From a virus: DNA of 64,000 nt. The notes beneath the pieces were generated by a model. The model did no database searches. It saw only the letters and a list, made by a program, of their open reading frames with translations, and was not told the origin of the DNA. Of this stretch, positions 1-8,698 are shown in pieces; positions within the stretch are counted from its first letter, which is position 1, and every line of letters starts with the position of its first letter. Location of the stretch: positions 90,145 through 154,144 of IMG/VR virus record IMGVR_UViG_3300010401_000032, one strand, 5' to 3'. Both the position numbers and the translations under genes were made by a program.

Positions 1-261
1 GGACTCAGCTTCGCGGGCCTTCTTATTTTCTGCAACTACATCAATCTCACGCTTCTTATCGAATGCCTTCTTAAGCTTTGTAGCCATAAGACGAGCTTCG
101 TCTGGAGATTTAATATCTAAGATTTTCTTATATTGAACAACTTCATTGGGCGATAGGTCTAGTGTACGCTCGAATACCGAGTCGCCGGACATTCTAGCAA
201 GTAATTCTAGAAACTTTATTTTCTGTTGTTCTGTTAATTCAGGCAATTCTCTTTTAACCAT
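1..261 (-). CDS. Hypothetical protein, N-terminal part (runs off left edge)
   Basis: An open frame starts at an ATG (bases 259-261) and stays open to the window edge, giving 87 residues that begin MVKRELPELT and are rich in Lys and Glu. The start follows a GAGG ribosome-binding site, 8 bases after the stop of the GDP-mannose dehydratase gene, so it belongs to the same operon. The segment around residues 27-60 (DSVFERTLDLSPNEVVQYKK) looks helical, as in small phage proteins of unknown role. A helix-turn-helix is possible but not shown. No function is assigned. Confidence 0.75.
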   Translation of the reverse strand, partial: MVKRELPELTEQQKIKFLELLARMSGDSVFERTLDLSPNEVVQYKKILDIKSPDEARLMATKLKKAFDKKREIDVVAENKKAREAES

Positions 262-269
262 ATTATACC

Positions 270-1289
270 TCAATAAATAAATTCGTCCGCTCGTTTGCTG
301 TATGCCGGGTCCGGGGACTGTAAATGATAATCGTGTACACACATTTTATCTACCAATGTTTCAAAATCACATTCAGACTTCCATCCTAATGTTTTTTGTG
401 CCTTGCTTGAATCTCCTAATAGGATTTCAACGTCTTTTGGACGCATAAAAATAGGGTTAAATTTATAAACCTTATCCTTATCGAGATTAAACCACGTGCA
501 ACACGCTTCAAAGAAACTTGTCACTGAATGGGTCTTACCTGTCGCAATAACAAAATCGTCTGGTGTATCGTTTTGCAACATCATATGCATCGCTTTTACA
601 TAGTCGCCGGCATAACCCCAGTCTCGACTAGCTGTTATATTTCCAAGCTCTATATGCTCTTGAAGGCCCCACTTAATACGTGCAAGACTGGTAGTAATCT
701 TACGGGTGACGAATTCTTCGCCACGCAAAGGACTTTCGTGATTGAAGAGAATACCAACGGTCGCAAACATGTTATATGATCTGCGATATATCTGAGTCAT
801 ATGATGCCCATACATCTTTGATGCCGCGTATGGCGACTCTGGATTCATAGGAGAGTCTTCATTTAGAATAGCAACCTTACCATTAATAATTGGGTTGCCA
901 AACTGTTCGCTGGAGCCGGCCTGATAAAACTTACAGTCTGGTTTAATTTGACGAATTGCTTCTAAACAATTAAGAACGCCGAAACCGGTAATTTTGGAAG
1001 TAGTCTCGGGATATTGCCAAGATAACGCAACGTGAGACTGTGCGGCTAAATTATAGAATTCAGCAGGTTGAAATTTCTTAACGGTATTTTGTATACTTGA
1101 AAGATCCGTTACGTCGCCATCAACCAAGTGAAAGTTGGGACTTCCCATAAGAGTGCGAAGCCTTGAAAGGTTAGAAGTAGAGGTGCGACGGCGAACCCCG
1201 ACAACTCTATAATCCAATGAGAGAAGATGTTTACTTAAGTAGTAGCCGTCCTGGCCACTGATTCCCGTGATGATAACCGTCTTATTCAT
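270..1289 (-). CDS. gmd: GDP-mannose 4,6-dehydratase
   Basis: Converts GDP-D-mannose to GDP-4-keto-6-deoxy-D-mannose, the first committed step to GDP-L-fucose and other 6-deoxyhexoses. The 339-residue protein is full length for this short-chain dehydrogenase family. The N-terminus has the nucleotide-binding GISGQDG motif (residues 9-15). The family signature SSEQFG lies near residue 126, the catalytic Y154-x3-K158 is present (YAASK), and NHESPLRGEEFVTRKI matches the GDP-mannose dehydratase loop. The start ATG overlaps the stop of the upstream GDP-fucose synthase gene by 4 bases, so the two steps of one pathway are translated together. Family assignment is firm; the pathway role is inferred from the pairing. 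Confidence 0.95.
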   Translation of the reverse strand: MNKTVIITGISGQDGYYLSKHLLSLDYRVVGVRRRTSTSNLSRLRTLMGSPNFHLVDGDVTDLSSIQNTVKKFQPAEFYNLAAQSHVALSWQYPETTSKITGFGVLNCLEAIRQIKPDCKFYQAGSSEQFGNPIINGKVAILNEDSPMNPESPYAASKMYGHHMTQIYRRSYNMFATVGILFNHESPLRGEEFVTRKITTSLARIKWGLQEHIELGNITASRDWGYAGDYVKAMHMMLQNDTPDDFVIATGKTHSVTSFFEACCTWFNLDKDKVYKFNPIFMRPKDVEILLGDSSKAQKTLGWKSECDFETLVDKMCVHDYHLQSPDPAYSKRADEFIY

Positions 1290-2248
1290 GCTTGATTCCT
1301 ATACCAGTTTATTGTTCTTCTAATTGCTTCCTCAACCGATACCTGCGGTTCCCATTTGAGAACTTCTTTTGCTCTAGATATATCTAATGCTCTACGTGGT
1401 TGGCCATCTGGCTTGGTCGAATCCCACACGATATCAGAATTATAATTACCAATCCTTTTGATCATTTCCGCCAAGCTTTTAATAGTTATTTCTTGACCGC
1501 ACCCTAAGTTAATGGGTTCTGGCGAAACATTTTTTTCTATAGCAATCGCTATAGCCCTAGCACAATCACCCGCGTACAAGAAGTCGCGAGAGGCTGATCC
1601 GGTGCCCCATAAGGTTACAAACGTATTGTATTCGTAACTATCCTCATCTGTTAAACTAAGTTTTTGATCACGTCTAGATTGTTCAAATTTATTAATCAGT
1701 GCGGGTATAACATGTGACTTATCGGCCTCGAAATGATCGTGTTCGCCGACCATATTGGTTGGAATGAGATTAACTACATTAAGACCGTATTGTTTACTAT
1801 ATTCTATTCCAAGCTTCACTAGTGTTCTTTTGGCAATACCATAACCACTATTGGTCATCTCTGGCATGCCATCAAATAGTTCGCTTTCAATAAAGGGAAT
1901 CGTCTTGGGCGTGTGCGGATAGGAGCACGTCGTACCGAGCATAATGAATTTTTTAACCTTTAGGTCTTTGGCAGCCTCAAGAATATTCATGCCCATTTGA
2001 AGATTTTGATAGCCGAGCTTGCCCTGATTATTTTGATTAAATCCTATTCCGCCAACCACGCCCGCAAGATGAATAATAACATCGGGACCCCAAGCATAAT
2101 ATCGTGCTTCAATACCACACGGAGTATCATTTAATAAATCTAATGCACGAGAATTTGGAACATATAATTCGTGGTCGGTATTCTCTTCTAAATACCTTAC
2201 GAGATGATGACCTAAAAATCCGTAGCCGCCCGTTATAAGAATTTTCAT
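1286..2248 (-). CDS. fcl: GDP-L-fucose synthase (epimerase/reductase)
   Basis: Epimerises and reduces GDP-4-keto-6-deoxymannose to GDP-L-fucose with NADPH. The 320-residue extended short-chain dehydrogenase has the GGYGFLG nucleotide-binding loop (residues 7-13) and the catalytic Y136-x3-K140 pair (YGIAK). Residues HVIPAL include H179, at the same number as the catalytic His of E. coli Fcl. WGTGSASRDFLY matches the substrate-binding WGSGxxxREFL segment of the family. It overlaps both neighbours by 4 bases and precedes gmd in the transcript. The closest alternative is another GDP-sugar epimerase/reductase, but the combined motifs favour Fcl. Confidence 0.92.
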   Translation of the reverse strand: MKILITGGYGFLGHHLVRYLEENTDHELYVPNSRALDLLNDTPCGIEARYYAWGPDVIIHLAGVVGGIGFNQNNQGKLGYQNLQMGMNILEAAKDLKVKKFIMLGTTCSYPHTPKTIPFIESELFDGMPEMTNSGYGIAKRTLVKLGIEYSKQYGLNVVNLIPTNMVGEHDHFEADKSHVIPALINKFEQSRRDQKLSLTDEDSYEYNTFVTLWGTGSASRDFLYAGDCARAIAIAIEKNVSPEPINLGCGQEITIKSLAEMIKRIGNYNSDIVWDSTKPDGQPRRALDISRAKEVLKWEPQVSVEEAIRRTINWYRNQA

Positions 2249-2760
2249 TCCTTTAATCCAATTCCTCTTACGATGCAGGGTCGCTTGGAATGTTGGCCGC
2301 CAACACCCTCATACATCAATACTTTAAAGCCAGCATCCTCAAGAAGCTGTCTAATACATTCTGGCGTGAAACGCCAATAGTCTCCCGGATAGTTATGTAT
2401 CTCGAAATCAAATACGGTTGTTAAATAAAATAGCCCTCCGGGCTTTGTAACGCGGAAGGCTTCTTTGATAACTTCTCGTGGCCAGTCAACATGTTCTAAG
2501 CAATCAGTGCTTATAATAACATGAAAGCTGTTATCGGTAAACGGCATCTGCTTGGCGTCAGATACTACGTCAACGCCGGGGCCATTTTGCATATCGAGCC
2601 CAACATACTCTAGCACCTGCGGTGCTATGGTCTTGCGACAAATTATATCTTCTTGTCCAGGGGCAATCCAACTGCCTATTTCTAGCACTCGCATGTCTTT
2701 ATTGAATGGCATTCTTTGAGCGGCTTCATGCTCAATCCATCCTCTATTATGCACATCCAT
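2245..2760 (-). CDS. SAM-dependent methyltransferase (type 11 class I fold)
   Basis: A 171-residue class I methyltransferase. Motif I is VLEIGSW near residues 25-31, followed by YVGLDMQNGPGVD and the STDCLEHVDWP segment typical of Methyltransf_11 proteins. The post-motif KPGGLFYLTT and YPGDYWRFTP segments are common in methyltransferases of bacterial glycan clusters. The usual glycine-rich motif I is degenerate (GSWIAPG). It sits between GDP-fucose synthase and another methyltransferase, so a sugar or glycan hydroxyl is the likely acceptor, but this is inferred from context only. The start overlaps the upstream gene by 14 bases. Confidence 0.8.
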   Translation of the reverse strand: MDVHNRGWIEHEAAQRMPFNKDMRVLEIGSWIAPGQEDIICRKTIAPQVLEYVGLDMQNGPGVDVVSDAKQMPFTDNSFHVIISTDCLEHVDWPREVIKEAFRVTKPGGLFYLTTVFDFEIHNYPGDYWRFTPECIRQLLEDAGFKVLMYEGVGGQHSKRPCIVRGIGLKE

Positions 2761-3334
2761 TAAGAAACTCCTCTACGGTAATTACGTTCATGATCTCGTC
2801 GCGATGACGCTTAAAAATGTCCCATGTCCATCCTTCAACTGGGGCAATAAACTTCTGTTCCCACGTAGTGTCATCGCGTCTTATGACCCCACAGCCCCAA
2901 TCAGTATCTATCGTAAACATCTTTAAATCATGTCGCCACGATCTAAGACTTGCGAACGCCTTCCAACAGTCGCCAGTCCAAGGCTGACCGGAAAGCCCCT
3001 CTCTGAGTTGATGCCACTCCTCCGTAGGAAGCATATCGTGACATACTATTATGCCCTGTTCATTAAGAAATGTCAATGAATTAGTGATATCTTTTTGAAC
3101 TTGTTCTGCTAAATGTAGACCATCAATAAAGATTAAGTCATATTTTTGCTTACAATGATTAGCGAAGAACTCATCGGAGGTCATAGTATAATCGCCGCAC
3201 CCATTGGGGTCTACGCCGTGTTTAATAGGCACGTTAATCTGATTAAGAGTTTCGCGACCCAAGACCCCTATCTCAAGATAAGATTTAAAGTCGTATTTAT
3301 CGATAAGATATTTAATTATATCATAACGTTGCAT
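2747..3334 (-). CDS. Class I SAM methyltransferase (Methyltransf_24-like)
   Basis: The 195-residue protein starts with a short helix, then YLEIGVLGRETL (motif I), an acidic HGVDPNG strand, YDLIFIDGLH near residue 85 and IIVCHDMLPT. This combination of FIDGLH and a later HDM is typical of Methyltransf_24 proteins, which often O-methylate sugars. Upstream and downstream neighbours are a GT2 glycosyltransferase and another methyltransferase. The junction with the GT2 gene is TAATG with one shared base. The substrate is not evident from sequence. The small-molecule O-methyltransferase role is an inference from family and context. Confidence 0.8.
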   Translation of the reverse strand: MQRYDIIKYLIDKYDFKSYLEIGVLGRETLNQINVPIKHGVDPNGCGDYTMTSDEFFANHCKQKYDLIFIDGLHLAEQVQKDITNSLTFLNEQGIIVCHDMLPTEEWHQLREGLSGQPWTGDCWKAFASLRSWRHDLKMFTIDTDWGCGVIRRDDTTWEQKFIAPVEGWTWDIFKRHRDEIMNVITVEEFLNGCA

Positions 3335-4164
3335 TAGTAGCCTACATCCTGTAAGTAAGGAAGATAAATATTAGATTCGTGAAAGTGTCGCCAATTCTGG
3401 TAAACGTTATTATTTAAAGCAGCAGGATTATACAATGAATTCCAATCCACGTAATACCATTTCTGATTCCACATAGATCTTAATGTATTATGGTCGGCTT
3501 GAAGATAGCCATCATAGGCGTGGTGGATAGATCCATTTTTGGAAGTCATATTATGATAGTGGCGACAACGAACGTCGTGACTCACGGCCGCGTAACCTCC
3601 ATGAATATATGCTCTCAATGCGAAGTCAAGATTTTCGTATTGTGCTTTCCATCGTTCGTCAAAGTAGCCAATTTTATCGAACGTTGTCTTCGGCCAAAAT
3701 TGTATGGTTAGTTCCTGGGCAATACATTTAGTTATTCCATTGTCAGCATAAGATTCTTTTTGATATTCTATATCAGATATATCGGACATTGGACAGACTT
3801 GATATATATCTTGATTATTATCTAGGCATTTTAGTAATTCATCATCTAATCCATGTTCAAATAAAGTATCAGAGGTAACAAGCGACACAAACTTGCCGCG
3901 TGCCACGTGAGCTAGTAGATTAATACCGCGACTTATGCCTATATTATTACGCAGTGTAATTGATTGAAAACCAAATTTTCTAGCGAGTGATTCCGTGAGC
4001 ACGCTTTGTTTTTCTGGGCCACCCTGATCTATCAAATATACTTCGGACTTTAACGTGCTATTCTTATGAAGATATAGAGATTCAACGCAGTTCTTATAAT
4101 GCTCCTCAGCAACGGGATCATTACCAGGATTATAATTTAATACGCCGAATGTAATGTCTATCAT
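3334..4164 (-). CDS. Glycosyltransferase, GT2-like (GT-A fold)
   Basis: The 276-residue protein opens with a GT-A nucleotide-binding half: DITFGVLNYN, then EVYLIDQGG, NNIGISRGIN and GKFVSLVTSDTLF. The last segment sits where GT2 enzymes keep the metal-binding DxD; here it reads TSDT, so the motif is weakened. Later segments (FDERWKAQYENLDFALRAYIHG) match the acceptor half of GT2 proteins, in which an ExxDF-like stretch carries the catalytic base. It probably transfers a sugar from a nucleotide donor in the glycan pathway; donor and acceptor are unknown. Start and stop overlap neighbours by 4 bases and 1 base. Confidence 0.82.
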   Translation of the reverse strand: MIDITFGVLNYNPGNDPVAEEHYKNCVESLYLHKNSTLKSEVYLIDQGGPEKQSVLTESLARKFGFQSITLRNNIGISRGINLLAHVARGKFVSLVTSDTLFEHGLDDELLKCLDNNQDIYQVCPMSDISDIEYQKESYADNGITKCIAQELTIQFWPKTTFDKIGYFDERWKAQYENLDFALRAYIHGGYAAVSHDVRCRHYHNMTSKNGSIHHAYDGYLQADHNTLRSMWNQKWYYVDWNSLYNPAALNNNVYQNWRHFHESNIYLPYLQDVGY

Positions 4165-4793
4165 TTTATTAACCTGACTATCGTATCATTCGCCGCCGCT
4201 CCTGGCGTGCGAATATACTCAAGTTGAATTTGACAATTTAAAGTGCTTAAAAATGAAAAGAGCTTACTGTGCGAGTACGTATTCCAAAAGTAGGTGCAGC
4301 CGTTCTCGTCTGGCTCCGACTCTTTAATAATGTCCTCGGGAGAATCCGATAGATCTACGAAGAAAACTAGGATAGCTTCTTTTGCTGCGACCCTGAATAC
4401 TTCTTTAATCGCCGTCTCGTAGCCCTCGCCAAGATGTTCTAAAATATGTCTGGCGATAACTACGTCGAACGCATTGTCTATAAATGGTATTTCTTGGATG
4501 CGACCCTCTCGTAAAGAAATGCTGTCGCCATACAGGCTGCGAGCATGAGCCAAAAAGTTCTTTGTTCGATCTAGTCCCGTGTATTTGCAGCGTGCTCCAA
4601 AATTTCTAAACACTTCATAGTTGACGCAAGTGCCACATGCAACATCCAATACTGTAGTATTAGGATCATTGAAGCCATGAATTAAAGCAGCAAGTCTTTG
4701 GCGACCTAAGTTATCTGTACCGGTTCTGTGATTACGCAGAAAGGAAGCTATGTGCTCCGGAGTAAAAAAGTCGTGATTATTTATTTCTGGCAT
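4161..4793 (-). CDS. SAM-dependent methyltransferase
   Basis: A 210-residue class I methyltransferase with a clean motif I (VLDVACGTCVNY), motif II (YTGLDRTKNF), the IPFIDNAFDVVIARHILEHL segment typical of Methyltransf_11 proteins, and a following helix-strand unit ending in AILVFFVD. It lies between a GT2 enzyme and another methyltransferase and overlaps both (4 and 13 bases). Likely to methylate a sugar precursor or the finished glycan, but the substrate cannot be read from sequence. Confidence 0.82.
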   Translation of the reverse strand: MPEINNHDFFTPEHIASFLRNHRTGTDNLGRQRLAALIHGFNDPNTTVLDVACGTCVNYEVFRNFGARCKYTGLDRTKNFLAHARSLYGDSISLREGRIQEIPFIDNAFDVVIARHILEHLGEGYETAIKEVFRVAAKEAILVFFVDLSDSPEDIIKESEPDENGCTYFWNTYSHSKLFSFLSTLNCQIQLEYIRTPGAAANDTIVRLIK

Positions 4794-5326
4794 GTGACGT
4801 GCATTTCCAAATTAGATCTATCTACAAATGCTTTTGGTATACCATCTAAAAATTCAATATTTTGAAATCCCACTAATTTTAATAGCTTATTAATAACGCT
4901 CTTGTCTGCTATTAATTGATGTTGGCCTGCTGAACATAACCAGTCAGAGTAATTCGCGAATGGTCCATTTGCACCATCGGCTCTAGCCCATTGAGGAAAA
5001 TTATAATAAAGCCAAACAATCTTTTCAAAGTCTGGTAGCTTTAGCTCAAGCTTGCCGCCCGGCTTTAGGACTCTTCGCCATTCGTTCAATGCATCAGTAG
5101 CAGTCTTAGGATTGAGTGGATTAGAGAGATGAGGTTCGTATGCATTTCCAGCCCTAAAATGTTCTAGTATATGCGATGCATAAATCTCATCGACGCTATT
5201 GTCTTCAAATGGAAGTGCTGATACGTCGGCCTTTAAATCGGCAGATGGATGATCAAAGTCTACGTTAATATAGCCGGGCATATTGTCGCCATGACTGGCA
5301 AGATTAAGTTTAATAAACGTCGCCAT
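4781..5326 (-). CDS. Predicted SAM-dependent methyltransferase (COG4627-like)
   Basis: The 181-residue protein begins ATFIKLNLASHGDNMPGYINVD, continues with ALPFEDNSVDEIYASHILEHF, and has WRRVLKPGGKLELKLPDFE. This matches a group of short predicted methyltransferases common in glycan and capsule clusters in which motif I is LNLASG-like. I chose the ATG at 5326; a TTG two codons upstream is possible but less likely. The start overlaps the end of the upstream gene by 17 bases. Several enzymes of this group have no proven activity, so the catalytic role is inferred. Confidence 0.75.
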   Translation of the reverse strand: MATFIKLNLASHGDNMPGYINVDFDHPSADLKADVSALPFEDNSVDEIYASHILEHFRAGNAYEPHLSNPLNPKTATDALNEWRRVLKPGGKLELKLPDFEKIVWLYYNFPQWARADGANGPFANYSDWLCSAGQHQLIADKSVINKLLKLVGFQNIEFLDGIPKAFVDRSNLEMHVTCQK

Positions 5327-5567
5327 TTTCAATCACTTTCTTATCCTCATAGGTAGCAACCGCACGCCTGTAGAATTCTAATTTAGCACATTCTAATGTG
5401 CCGATAATAGTATTATAACCTATATAATTTTCTTCTGTATTTCTCAAATATTTAAGACACAGACTTGTAATCACATAGTTGAGATCGCCAGGACTCTCGA
5501 CGTGCTGAAATACGTCCTGAATATATGGATCGACATCTTTGCGTAATTTTTGTTTAATATAGGGCAT
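5310..5567 (-). CDS. Small conserved phage protein (DUF6899-like)
   Basis: An 85-residue protein. The pattern MPYIKQKLRK at the start, GDLNYVITSLCLKYL, IGTLECAKLEFYRR and YEDKKVIENGDVY at the end recalls the DUF6899 family of small phage and metagenomic proteins, whose function is unknown. This is recognition from memory, not a search. It overlaps the upstream glycosyltransferase by one base and the downstream methyltransferase by 17. Because relatives occur outside glycan loci, it may not take part in sugar modification. Confidence 0.75.
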   Translation of the reverse strand: MPYIKQKLRKDVDPYIQDVFQHVESPGDLNYVITSLCLKYLRNTEENYIGYNTIIGTLECAKLEFYRRAVATYEDKKVIENGDVY

Positions 5568-6532
5568 TATATAATTCCTACTTCCTTAAAAATATGTTCA
5601 AATCTATTCGACCATTGATGGTCTTTGATCATGCGAGCATGACCGGCGGCAGCGATTTTTTCTCGCTCGTCAGAATTAGCGAGATAATACTTAGTTTTAT
5701 CAATTAATTCCTGTACCGTTCTGGCAATAACAATTTCTTTATCTTCAATAAAGTATGAATCTAGATCGTCTGCCGGCGTACTGATTTGAAGACCCTGCAC
5801 CTGCGGAATCTCAAAGTGCCTTCCTTTAATTTGAGGCATTGTTCCATGATGCCATGGATTAGATAGATTAAGATTAACCTTGGATGTGTTGAATACGTCT
5901 ATGATTTCTTTGAAGTCTGTCTTGTATCCGTGCCAGTTTTTATACCCGTCCCAATAATTACCGAAGAGGTCTATCGATATCCCCGCTTCCATCATGGCAT
6001 CTATGACTTCGCTTCTAAGGAATTTGCCGTTTGGCATCTGTCCGTGCTTTTGTCCAACGAAGGATGCATCATACTTATACGATTCCCTATTGGGCTTGTA
6101 AAGCGGAGAACCGGCCCACTGAGACTTAATGACCTTCATTCCGCTTTGTTGATACCATGGAATGGTTGCTGAGTGCGTAGTCACGAAATGAGACACGCGA
6201 TCTTTACGAGGAAGAATCCAGTGCTGGAAACGCCATGAGCTATCGCAGTCCCATTGAATGACAGGAACGCCCGCCCTTAGAGCCAGCTTCGCAATACCTT
6301 CCGGTAAATCTAATGTTTCATTGAAAGCTACGTTAAAGATTGCGTCATAATTAAAATCAGCAATAAACATATCAAGAGATCGTGGATCTGCGTCTGGGTA
6401 ATAGTAACAATCTTCTAGAGAATTTTGTTTACAATATTCGGCAAACCCCGCTTCAATATTCATGTGCTCATACGAAAAGCCTTCTTCCGGCTTTCCGTAA
6501 TTATATAGTAAGCCTACGTATAATATTTTCAT
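5567..6532 (-). CDS. CgeB-like glycosyltransferase
   Basis: The 321-residue protein resembles CgeB/YkvP-type GT-B glycosyltransferases. The N-terminal half has MKILYVGLLYNYG, PVIQWDCDSSWRF and HFVTTHSATIPWYQQSG. The C-terminal half has DASFVGQKHG, ISIDLFGNYWDG and the KVNLNLSNPW...KGRHFEIPQVQGLQIS region, which is the conserved signature of these enzymes (R-x-FE-x-P near the donor site), followed by AGHARMIKDHQWSNRF. It probably uses a nucleotide sugar in the cytoplasm. A second CgeB-like gene lies at 7442-8362, so the operon carries a pair. Confidence 0.82.
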   Translation of the reverse strand: MKILYVGLLYNYGKPEEGFSYEHMNIEAGFAEYCKQNSLEDCYYYPDADPRSLDMFIADFNYDAIFNVAFNETLDLPEGIAKLALRAGVPVIQWDCDSSWRFQHWILPRKDRVSHFVTTHSATIPWYQQSGMKVIKSQWAGSPLYKPNRESYKYDASFVGQKHGQMPNGKFLRSEVIDAMMEAGISIDLFGNYWDGYKNWHGYKTDFKEIIDVFNTSKVNLNLSNPWHHGTMPQIKGRHFEIPQVQGLQISTPADDLDSYFIEDKEIVIARTVQELIDKTKYYLANSDEREKIAAAGHARMIKDHQWSNRFEHIFKEVGII

Positions 6533-6768
6533 GATACTTGTGTTAAATAATCAATCTTCCAGGATATACATTCTGTCAGAATGCCGTCTTCTTCCGCGAT
6601 CCATTCAGACGCTAACATTTCAATACGTCTATTGGCAAAATCCGCTGCCTTAGCCCTGGTTTCAAAGGGGCCAAAAAATACTGTTTCATCTTTCCATGCT
6701 GTATTATCAGAACGATCTTTTAGATTTTCCTCTATAAGAACATACATATCAACTTGTTTCTTTGTCAT
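6529..6768 (-). CDS. Small hypothetical protein
   Basis: A 79-residue acidic protein with no recognised family. The middle reads FFGPFETRAKAADFANRRI, similar to the GPF-x-T-xx-A-xx-A pattern seen in many small phage proteins that pair a strand with a helix. It overlaps the neighbouring glycosyltransferase genes by 4 bases at both ends, which supports it as a real coding unit. No function is proposed. Confidence 0.7.
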   Translation of the reverse strand: MTKKQVDMYVLIEENLKDRSDNTAWKDETVFFGPFETRAKAADFANRRIEMLASEWIAEEDGILTECISWKIDYLTQVS

Positions 6769-7430
6769 CTCGGCACCGATGTTCCTAGTGAGTAGATGTA
6801 TAGGCGTTCAGGTACTTTCATAAAGATAAATCCGGCCGCTGCGGCACGTTGCCACAGATCCCAATCTTCGCGGCCCAATAGAGCCTTGTCCGTTCTGTAC
6901 ATATTTAAAGTCTCAAGAGCGGAACGGCGAATCATCATACTGCCGTGACATAAGATGTTCTCCTGTGATAGCCTGTTTACGATTTCATCGTGCTTGGAAT
7001 ATTGAAGTACTGAAAAGCAGTTTGGATGCATAACGCCGTCTACTAGATCCCATGCGTTCGTCCCGCAAAAGTCAACCTTGGTATTACGCAATAAGCAGTT
7101 TCTTTGTATTTCAAGCTTACAATCCATCCACTGATCGTCCGCGTCTAGATAGGCGATCCAATTTGTGGTGCAGTGCGAAATGCCATAATTTTTGGCTGCT
7201 GCCAATCCTTGCTTACGCGGACGTTCAAGTACCCGAAGATTGAGAACGTCCTTATAATGATCGACTAGTGCCCGCGTGTTCTCCCAGCATTCGTCCAGTA
7301 CCACTACTGTCTCAAATTCACAGTATGTTTGCCGAGTGAGAGATTCTAATGCTCTTTGCAAAAGCATGTCGTGCTCATGGTCGGGACTATGGGCACAGAC
7401 TAGAACACTAATTGTATCAGACTCTTTCAT
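6765..7430 (-). CDS. Glycosyltransferase family 2
   Basis: A 221-residue GT2 enzyme with textbook layout: TISVLVCAHSPDHEHDMLLQ, LESLTRQTYCEFETVVVLDE, GLAAAKNYGISH and WIAYLDADDQWM, where DADD is the metal and nucleotide-binding DxD. The second half has the substrate-side GREDWDLWQRAAAAGF (ED as catalytic-base region). It is short, lacking membrane segments, so it acts as a soluble cytoplasmic transferase. I start at the ATG at 7430; a TTG two codons upstream is in frame. Five bases separate it from the preceding CgeB-like gene. Sugar specificity is unknown. Confidence 0.88.
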   Translation of the reverse strand: MKESDTISVLVCAHSPDHEHDMLLQRALESLTRQTYCEFETVVVLDECWENTRALVDHYKDVLNLRVLERPRKQGLAAAKNYGISHCTTNWIAYLDADDQWMDCKLEIQRNCLLRNTKVDFCGTNAWDLVDGVMHPNCFSVLQYSKHDEIVNRLSQENILCHGSMMIRRSALETLNMYRTDKALLGREDWDLWQRAAAAGFIFMKVPERLYIYSLGTSVPR

Positions 7431-7441
7431 TTTCAATTTCT

Positions 7442-8362
7442 TTAATTAGGACATACATATTCGGGAAATACATTACTGAGAATTTCATGACAGCGACGGG
7501 TATAAGTGTGTCTTCGTAAAAATTTCTCTTGAAAGCCAAATCGAACCGGCCGCCATCTTGAGTCAAGTTCTTTGATGAGATTGAACAACTCTTCTTCGTT
7601 TCTATATTCTAAGCAAGGAATACCTAAGTCGTGTACTCCATCGTCTTGTGGCGTAATCAAATGGGATCCAGCCGCGATTACTTCGAAGGGCCGCATGGGA
7701 ATAAGACCGGCACCGCCGCCAGCAATATCATTTATAACATAATGAGATCGCATTAGTGTATCTACATATTCTTCTCTGAATGCATTTGTGACGTATTGTA
7801 CGTTGGCGTTTGGAACGAGAGACTGAATAGATTCATATAATTGTCTGCGTTCTGGACGATCTGATCCTATAATTAAGAAGTCTATATCTTTAGTCACCGG
7901 ATAAACAATATCATGCTTTAAAAAGACATATTGTCCACTATCAAAGAATATGGGACGAGCATGCTTGTCGTAATCGGCTGCGTAGGGCAGATAGATTTCG
8001 TGATCTTTGACAAAGTTTTTATTGGCAACGAAGTTGAATTCACAGCCGAGATAATTAGTTTCAAGTAACCATCTTCTAGGATATAATGATAAATCAAACC
8101 ACCAAGATGCTCTGGCGACCACATTGATATTTTTCAGTTCCTCATAAAATCTATCGCCATCGCCGCATTCCATTTGAAGATATAGATCATAAGTACCAGA
8201 CAAAGAAGCAAGAGTATTGCCTTCAATCATTTCATTGGTTTCGTAATAGTTGCCATACGGAAACACCGTATGTCCTAATTCGCGAAATGCTTTGACGACA
8301 AAATCCCCGGTCGCCCAACCGCGACTTTGAGGTATGCCCCTGTAACTAACAATAATTCTCAT
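7442..8362 (-). CDS. CgeB-like glycosyltransferase, second copy
   Basis: A 306-residue protein with GT-B features: MRIIVSYRGIPQSRGWATGD at the start (shortened here), FRELGHTVFPYGNYY, YDLYLQMECGDG, ARASWWFDLSLYPRRW in the N-terminal half. IDFLIIGSDRPERRQLYE opens the C-terminal half and GLIPMRPFEVIAAGSHLIT carries the R-P-FE-x-x-AAG donor-site signature shared with CgeB/YkvP proteins. It is only distantly similar to the gene at 5567-6532. It overlaps the small gene downstream by 4 bases. Acceptor unknown. Confidence 0.82.
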   Translation of the reverse strand: MRIIVSYRGIPQSRGWATGDFVVKAFRELGHTVFPYGNYYETNEMIEGNTLASLSGTYDLYLQMECGDGDRFYEELKNINVVARASWWFDLSLYPRRWLLETNYLGCEFNFVANKNFVKDHEIYLPYAADYDKHARPIFFDSGQYVFLKHDIVYPVTKDIDFLIIGSDRPERRQLYESIQSLVPNANVQYVTNAFREEYVDTLMRSHYVINDIAGGGAGLIPMRPFEVIAAGSHLITPQDDGVHDLGIPCLEYRNEEELFNLIKELDSRWRPVRFGFQEKFLRRHTYTRRCHEILSNVFPEYVCPN

Positions 8363-8544
8363 TTATTAGTTATAATAGTGCCATCGGGCCACGCAGGAGC
8401 CGGATAGGTTTGATTGGGCATCCAGTTAATTTTTACAGAAGCATTTTCTAGCACTAAATCAAATAGCTGCTTAGTCTGTAAATCATTCAGATTCAATTCT
8501 TTGGCGAAAGCTAATGCTCTTTCAAGTTTATTTATTAACGTCAT
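8359..8544 (-). CDS. Small hypothetical protein
   Basis: A 61-residue protein beginning MTLINKLERALAFAKEL, a probable amphipathic helix, with a proline-rich C-terminus (YPAPAWPDG). I chose the ATG at 8544 rather than an in-frame TTG at 8577, because the upstream 50-residue gene stops at 8546 and the ATG follows it directly with a GGA-type binding site. It overlaps the CgeB-like gene by 4 bases. Not recognised. Confidence 0.65.
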   Translation of the reverse strand: MTLINKLERALAFAKELNLNDLQTKQLFDLVLENASVKINWMPNQTYPAPAWPDGTIITNK

Positions 8545-8545
8545 A

Positions 8546-8698
8546 TTATTTCCATTTTCGGGGATCGCCCCATTCAAGAATAACAGCTAATCTAGTCATG
8601 TGTTCCCAATTGCACTTACATCGTAATAGTACTTCTGCTTTACCGCTTTCTTGGCGAACGGCATCATTGATAAGCATTGCGTCTTTAATGCTTATCAT
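8546..8698 (-). CDS. Very small protein, 50 residues
   Basis: The space between the GMP reductase gene and the next small gene is filled by a 50-residue frame beginning MISIKDAMLIND and ending LEWGDPRKWK. The start ATG shares ATGA with the stop of GMP reductase and follows a strong GAAGGA binding site inside the reductase's last codons. The stop lies 1 base from the next ATG. It has two Cys (CKC, residues 27-29) next to aromatic and basic residues. This tight packing supports translation. Function unknown. Confidence 0.7.
   Translation of the reverse strand: MISIKDAMLINDAVRQESGKAEVLLRCKCNWEHMTRLAVILEWGDPRKWK

Noticed and set aside
528-779. Open frames on the plus strand, such as 83 codons at 528-779, and similar ones through the window
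   Set aside because: They lie inside well-supported minus-strand genes, have no consistent ribosome sites and their sequence is not protein-like; they are mirror frames.
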